A stretch of 64,000 nt of DNA from Gonatopus flavifemur (taxonomy: Eukaryota > Arthropoda > Insecta > Hymenoptera > Dryinidae): contig JAFFJZ010000002.1 of NCBI GenBank assembly GCA_018340375.1, positions 17,130,001 through 17,194,000 on the forward strand, written 5' to 3'. This document shows positions 58,570 through 64,000 of this stretch, piece after piece. The position numbers and the translations under genes were made by a program. Each line of letters begins with the position of its first letter. Position 1 is the first letter of the stretch. The notes under the pieces were generated by a model. That model was not told the DNA's origin. It saw nothing but the letters and a program-made list of their open reading frames with translations, and searched no databases.

Positions 58570-59971
58570 CCCCAATAAAAATATTTCTCTTCAAAATTTT
58601 TCAAAACTCTTCAGATTTTTCTACGTAACTGTCAGATTTCAGACGCTTTGAGAAATTTGCAGAATTTTCAACCGTAAATATTACTCTACAAATTTCTGCA
58701 TTACTCTGCAAAATTGTACATAATTCTTCCAATCGTCGTAATATTTTATGAATTTCTCCACAAAATTCGTACAAAACTCGCCAAATCTCCATATTACATT
58801 AAATACTTCTCTGCATATTTCTGCATTACTCTACAAATCTCTGTTTTATCTATTCACTTTTGCTTGAGAAAAAAAATTTTTGTTCAGAGTTTATCTCTAC
58901 AAATTTCCTTCCAGTTCGACTTGAATGACATTACGGAAGAGACACCACATTGAAAGTCCATTTTTAGGAACTTTTCTCAGTGAGGATCGAACCCGGGTCC
59001 TGCGAGTGAGAAGCAAAGCCTCTATCACATCAGCGGATCTCCGAGATGACTACAGTAGTCTTAAAGTACCACTTATGGGAATCATCGCAATGGAAAATTT
59101 TGAAAAATTCGTTTTCGTGAGGTATAGACCGATCAATTCAGAATCTTCTGAAACGAAAGATGAATAGGTCGTGGGAGAGGGGATTTTTTTGACCTCAACT
59201 TGTACATTTTTCCAAGTGCTGAGTCAAATCGATAGAAAATTTTGAAACTTCGTCCCTGTAAGATATAGACCAATCGATTCAGAAACTTATGAAACGAAAA
59301 ATGAGTAGATCGTGGGAGAAAGGTTTTTTTCGACCTTAACTTGTAAATTTTTCCAAGTGCTGGGTCAAATCGATAGAAAATTTTAAAAAATTCGTTCCCG
59401 TCGGATATAGACTAATCGATTCAGAATCCTTCGAAAGGAAAAATGAGTGGGTCGTGGGAGAGAGGTTTTTTCGAGGCCTACTGGTGAATTTCACTTAAGT
59501 TGTTTTGAGTCGATTGAAAAATTTGAGAAAATTCACTTTATCTCCGCAAATTCGATTTGAGAAAAATGTATGAATTTGTATAGAAAACTCAACTCTCCGC
59601 CACAAGCCGTAATATTCTTGGAATAGACAAATAAAGAGAAAATTCCAATTTTTTTCTGCAAATGTAGTTTGCAGAGAAATGTATGAATTTGTGGAGAAAA
59701 TTTATTTCCTCATCAAATGTTTCCACCATTTATCGAGTAGGAAAAACTGTTGAGAAAATTCAACATTTCTCAACAAAACGACTTTGACCAATAAGTTGGA
59801 AATGTACAGAGAAACCTTTACTGGCAATAGAAATCTTCAGGAATATGCAGAATTTCACAGAGTTTTGGAAGATGAATCTGTTGAAAAAATTCTTTCTTTT
59901 TCTAAGAATTGCGATAATGAAGTTTTGCAGAGAAATTGTTGAAGTTTTGAAGAGAAATATTTTTATTGGGG
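58570..59971. mobile_element. 1.4-kb TIR element (CCCCAATAAAAATATTTC) hosting a tRNA-derived repeat
   Basis: About 30-bp near-perfect TIRs (CCCCAATAAAAATATTTCTC) with AT on each side (58568-58569, 59972-59973). The arms are built of TCTGCAAATTTCTC / GAGAAATTTGCAGA words. The interior holds 58940-59515. Confidence 0.85.
58940..59515 (-). repeat. tRNA-derived composite repeat with three tandem ~141-bp units
   Basis: A box (CCGCTGATGTG, plus 59026-59036) and B box (GGGTTCGATCC, plus 58984-58994) on the minus strand. Beside it, a unit marked by CGTGGGAGAG occurs at 59170, 59311 and 59453, spacing 141-142 bp. The 29885-30180 copy has one unit. Confidence 0.75.
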
Positions 59972-59973
59972 AT

Positions 59974-60846
59974 CCGAGTTCGTTTCTATTCGAATGTCCT
60001 GGAATGTCTTTTCACATTTGCTGAAGAAAAAAATGAGGAAATAATTATAAAGTAGTCGGATCATGAAATTCACGAACCTCCATGCGATTGTACGTCGTTG
60101 GAATCATGATCATAATATTGTAAAGATCTTTACAAGGCTGATATAACGTAGAGCATGGGATATAACTAAACTTTTATCCCTCTCTGAAGTTTCTCTAAAC
60201 TGCTGAATGGACGATAATGTTCATTCCATTGTGTTCCCTGAGATTTTCCAACCGACAGCATAAGATGCATAGACGGGGAAGGTTTTCAATTAGGAAAGGG
60301 TTGAATCTATCCTTATACCGTTTTTTCGCTTTATCCCTCGAAAAAAACAAGTTGAAGAACGCTGTAGATCATATCACGTTATTGCAGGGCTTGTGATGTG
60401 AAAAGATGGAAAATGCTTTGTTCTCCTCGAAGAATGTGAACTTATAAAATTATATTTTTGACCCTTCCGCCCAGTGAAACAAAAACTTACCATACAAAAT
60501 TCTGGTGACAGAGTTTGCGTAGGACGAAGAAGGTACTTTTTTGATTCATTTACATTCAGTTTTATACAGCGCTGGAAACTTTTTTGTTCCTCGATGTTCC
60601 AGATTTTTAAGAATCCTTCAATATTTGATCACGTTTTCTTAGATCTTCTTATCATTATTTTGCATGGAAACGTTTTATATTTATGCTCTGTTAAAGGAGA
60701 TATGTGAATATTTTGTCGAAGGAATAAAATTGACCTCTCAACCAAAATTGGAACAATAAGTGCTTGAATGTGAAATGAATGTCATTAAACCTTCCAATCA
60801 AAATTCAACATTCTAGTGATATATTTTGAGAAAATATCAGAAGCTA
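59974..60846. other. No gene supported
   Basis: Frames at 60474-60707 have no recognised domain; no repeat partners noted. Confidence 0.4.
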
Positions 60847-61460
60847 CACTGAGAACCCAATTTCTTAAATTCAAAGACAATTTCTTTGCCATCGTTCTGA
60901 TAAATCTTGTTTCCGATGGAAAAAATAATCCATTTCAATGGAAAAATTTTTCATTGAATGAAATCCCAGCCAGCAAAGCGCTGCCAAATGTGCGTTTTTG
61001 CTACTAGCAGTGCTACAGTAGTAACATAGCATTCCTAGAATTTTGACACTGCCTTCCTACCATAACATATATATATATATATATATTTCAATTGATAATG
61101 TAGCACTGCCTCAGCCCTCCCAATATTATCAGGAAGTGCTAGCGAGTAGTGCTCCTTGGAAAATACGACTAAGTCGCTCGCATTTCAACACATAAATCAA
61201 GCCATATATGTACAAGGACCTTTTGAATGTATAAGTGGATGGTAGTATCGCTGCCAAAAGTACTGCCTTGATTTTGTTGGCTGGGATCAAATTCTTCGAA
61301 TTCAAAAAGGATTATATTTCTGTTCCAATTTGAGAATTTTCCATTTCAATCTGATGAAAAGTTTTTCTATTTGGCTGAATTTCTTTCCATTGAAGAAGAG
61401 ATTTATTGGAATGAGGGCAAAGAAAAGTTTCTTTCAGTCTAAGAAATCGGGTTCTCAGTG
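60847..61460. mobile_element. CACTGAGAACCC foldback element with nested MITE
   Basis: CACTGAGAACCCAATTTCTT and inverse AAGAAATCGGGTTCTCAGTG, TA on each side. Split in the middle by 60965-61285. Relative at 11367-11617. Confidence 0.8.
60965..61285. mobile_element. 321-bp MITE (CCCAGCCAGCAAA ... TTTTGTTGGCTGGG)
   Basis: Direct repeat AT on each side (60963-60964, 61286-61287). Contains an (AT)n run at about 61066-61085 and GCACTGC/GCAGTGC words in inverse. Confidence 0.8.
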
Positions 61461-61587
61461 TAACAAAGAATGTTAGATTCGTTCTTTTGAAATGTATGAT
61501 TTATTCACAGATTTTATTGAACAATATATGACAAGAGGCTACCCAATCAACGGTATCATCTAAAATCAGAAAAAGCTCTGGCCCTGA

Positions 61588-61822
61588 TCAAAGATGTCTC
61601 ACACGACACGACGCTTTTAGACAAATCAAACAATCAAATATATATCTGAGATTTCCGGGTTGAAAATTTCCTTGTTGAAAAATTGAAAAGGAGGGGGATA
61701 TAGCTCCTCCTTTGCCCCTCAAAGTGATGTACCCGAAGAGTACAGGAGTCCCAAAGGTATTAATTGTAAACTCATCCTGAACTGTTGTGTTGTCTGGGGT
61801 AAATTTCCTAACCCTCCATGTA
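61588..61822 (-). pseudogene. Minus-strand open frame interrupted by the mariner insertion
   Basis: The frame reads TWRVRKFTPDNTTVQDEF and on through SFSIFQQGNFQPGN. If the mariner, the adjacent MITE and the extra TA copies are removed, the frame continues upstream into 63193-63279 (CQIGCYGLTPIQSLKSLQ) without a stop, back to a TAG. That gives over 100 open codons spanning the insertion site. I do not recognise the product; the last residues run into repeat-like sequence (GTCTAAAAGCGTCGTG). It may be a broken exon or an old repeat. Confidence 0.3.
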
Positions 61823-63090
61823 ACACTTCGTTCAATAAGTCCCGAGACTAACCCAGAGATGGCGCTAGTAGTACCAAACTGGCCACGTTTCCCTAGAGTG
61901 CGAACCTTCACATGAAACATGTAAAAATTTCACGTCGATCGGACCACAAACAACAGAGTTATCGAGGTTAGAGTAAAATAACTTTGTAATTTGTTTGAAA
62001 AATGGAAAAGAGCGAGTTTCGCGTGTTGATAAAACATTGTTTTTTAATGGGTAACGACACCGTAGAAGCCCAGCAATGGCTTGAAAAACGTTACCCGGAC
62101 TCCTCTCCATCCAAACCAACGATTTGTCGTTGGTATGCTGAGTTTAAACGTGGTCGTACGGACACAAACGATGCGGAACGTTCGGGTAGGCCATTGGAAG
62201 CCGTGACACCGGAAAATGTGAGTGAAGTGTTAAAAATCGTAATGAAAAATCGCAAAGTGAAGGTCCGTGAGATTGCAGAAATGACACAGATATCATCTGG
62301 AAGCGTATTTACAATCCTTCATGAAAAAATTGAGCATGAAATAGGTTTTTTCCAAATGGGTGCCGCGATTGCTTTCAGCGGAACAAAAACAGCAACGAGT
62401 CAACGATTCGGAGAGCTGTTTATCGCTATTCACTCGCAATGAAAAGGATTTCCTGCGTCGATACGTGACCATGGATGAAACATGGATACATCATTTTACT
62501 CCGAAGTCGAATCGGCAATCATCTGAGTGGCGCATGACTCGCGAAAACCGCCCAAAGCGTCCAAAAACGCAGCAGTCTGCTGGCAAAGTCATGGCGTCTG
62601 TTTTTTGGGATACACATGGCGTGATTTTCATTGATTACCTGGAAAAAGGTAAATCGTGATCAACAGTGATTATTATATTGACTTGTTGGGACGTTTGAAG
62701 GAGGAGATCGCAGCAAAACGACCGCCCATGAAGGACGAAAAAAATCCTTCTCCACCAAGACAATGCACTATGCCACAAGTTCATGAAAACAATGGCAAAA
62801 TTTAACGAGTTGGGCTTTGATTTGCTTCCCCATCCCCCGTATTCGCCAGATGTAGCTCCCAGCAACTACTGGCTCTTCGCTGATCTCAAAAAAATGCTCC
62901 AGGGAAAAAAATTTGGCTCGAATGAGGAGGTCATTGCCGAAACTGAAGCCTATTTTGAAGCAAAGGATAAATCCTCCTATAAACATGGTATAGAAATGTT
63001 GGAAAAGCGTTGGAAGGATTGTATCACTCTAAAAGAAGATTATAAAATGTTGTTTTCGTTGTTAGTCTCGGGACTTATTGAACTACGTGT
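61823..63090 (+). mobile_element. mariner element, irritans-like, inactive (1268 bp)
   Basis: 30-bp TIRs ACACTTCGTTCAATAAGTCC / inverse (ending CTACGTGT), TA at 61821-61822 and 63091-63092, usual mariner size. The transposase reads from ATG 62002 (MEKSEFRVLIKHCF, ERSGRPLEAV, VREIAEMTQIS) through frameshifts near 62327, 62655 and 62738. Later motifs are KWVPRLL, TMDETWIHHF, GKVMASVFWD, QDNALCHK and YSPDVAPSNYWLF. The third catalytic Asp of the mariner D,D34D triad is Asn (codon 62864-62866). Frameshifts and this substitution make it dead. Confidence 0.95.
62002..63060 (+). pseudogene. Broken mariner transposase
   Basis: N-terminal helix-turn-helix DNA-binding region intact to about 62325, then a 1-base gain in an A run, a further in-frame TAG, a shift before INSDYY and another in an A run before ILLHQD. 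At least three frameshifts. First and second catalytic Asp are present (TMDETW, QDNA), the third is Asn. Confidence 0.9.
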
Positions 63091-63092
63091 TA

Positions 63093-63190
63093 CAGTGCGA
63101 CCTCTCAATAATAAAGCTCGCACCAAATCGAACGGTTCTTGCCTCGCGCTGGAGGGAGAGAGTGAGCGATATTATTGAGAGGTCGCACTG
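63093..63190. mobile_element. 98-bp pogo-like MITE inserted at the mariner's 3' TA
   Basis: Ends CAGTGCGACCTCTCAATAAT and inverse ATTATTGAGAGGTCGCACTG, TA on both sides (63091-63092, 63191-63192). CAGTG...ACCTC ends resemble pogo/Tigger TIRs. Its left TA is the right target duplication of the mariner. Confidence 0.85.
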
Positions 63191-63299
63191 TATACAGGTT
63201 TTGAAGAGATTTCAAACTTTGAATGGGTGTCAAACCGTAACACCCGATTTGACAGACGGTTATCACCTTCCGCTAGATGTTCAAAGTTTTTAGAAGTGA

Positions 63300-64000
63300 A
63301 GAAAACATTTTTCCGATCATTAACAATGTCTAAGGGGTAGAATGGTGGGCTTATGTTCAGAAGTTAGTGAGAATTCTGTACAGAATACCCGTGGAAAAAT
63401 TGTCCACGCTTGCTCACGCCTGACCAGCGCTGATAACTAAAGCCTGATCAGGCGTGATCAGGTCTCAATTTTGTACCCAGGTGATGAAGACTAATCATGC
63501 CCAATTACGCCCAATCACGCGTGATTGTGCTCCATTACACATGAGAAATTCATACAAAATCAATAAGTTTTTTGTAAGGAATAAAACTATAATGATGTTA
63601 TCAAACCCTAACTCATTGTCAATCATTTCTACTCATTGTGCTTATGCAGCTCCCATTTTCTAGTTTCCAGTTTTCAGGCATGATCATCAATAACAATAAT
63701 TGTCGGCTACAAATTTTTCTCCGTGAATATACTCTTCCAATCCTCTGATTTTGTGAATTAAAAGTTTCATCGGTAATTAATAAGCATTGCTGAATGCAAC
63801 AAAACTTATGAAACTCAAACTTGAGCACAGAGATGAATTACCACATTTTTTTGTCAATTTAGTGGAAATTTCCAAATGGTATTCATACGAATGAATATAC
63901 CTCGGAGAAAAAGCTAATGTGTCCGCATTACATAACAGATCTAGGTTTATTTGGTGAGAAATCATAAAATTCGAATCCATATTTTATTTGTATTTGATTT
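63300..64000. other. No gene supported
   Basis: 63420-63530 repeats GATCAGGCGTGATCA-like words; the rest is A+T-rich with short frames only. Confidence 0.4.

Noticed and set aside
61865..62119. Minus-strand frame over the mariner 5' end
   Set aside because: Shadow of the transposase on the opposite strand.

Overview
The window reads as a piece of A+T-rich nuclear DNA from an arthropod, most likely an insect. Coding sequence is split by short spliceosomal introns with GT/AG ends. The genes carry TATA boxes placed tightly before the start codon, and the surrounding DNA is packed with DNA transposons typical of insects (an irritans-like mariner, pogo-like, hAT-like and piggyBac-like non-autonomous elements, a jockey/R1-like LINE fragment). 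I cannot name the species. Nothing looks bacterial or viral.

Genes: two paralogous secreted chymotrypsin-fold serine proteases (family S1A) lie head-to-tail on the minus strand in the first 15 kb. Gene B (10339-14483) is complete: four exons of 52, 307, 307 and 162 nt, 275 residues, catalytic His77/Asp127/Ser225. Gene A (1019-4915) has the first three exons with identical lengths and phases; its last exon, with the catalytic serine, lies beyond base 1. Both share a TATA box 34 bp before the ATG and a conserved upstream block with a GATAAG motif, so they are a tandem duplication that kept its promoter and are probably expressed together. Pocket residues look elastase/chymotrypsin-like rather than trypsin-like.

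About 14.6-64 kb has no gene I can support. It is a mosaic of foldback (inverted-repeat) elements, often nested. Two terminal styles dominate. One starts CACTG/CACGG followed by an A-rich run and is mostly flanked by TA. The other starts CCC and ends GGG or GGA, flanked by a 2-bp direct repeat whose sequence differs from copy to copy. Others have 8-bp duplications (19299-19523, 19922-20744) or TTAA-like flanks (21734-23327, 23332-24160). Three near-identical 1.1-kb copies (17.9, 26.3, 40.6 kb) mark recent activity. The larger foldback elements repeatedly contain tRNA-derived sequence with A and B boxes.

The right end holds a dead mariner (61823-63090) whose 3' target TA has been reused by a 98-bp pogo-like MITE; removing both re-opens a reading frame on the minus strand. 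A 5'-truncated LINE (28.5-30.9 kb) is split by a 1.46-kb foldback element. A few CpG-richer, non-repetitive blocks (about 6.0, 32.4-32.7, 42.2-42.5, 47.3-48.2 kb) are the best places to look for missed exons or regulatory DNA.
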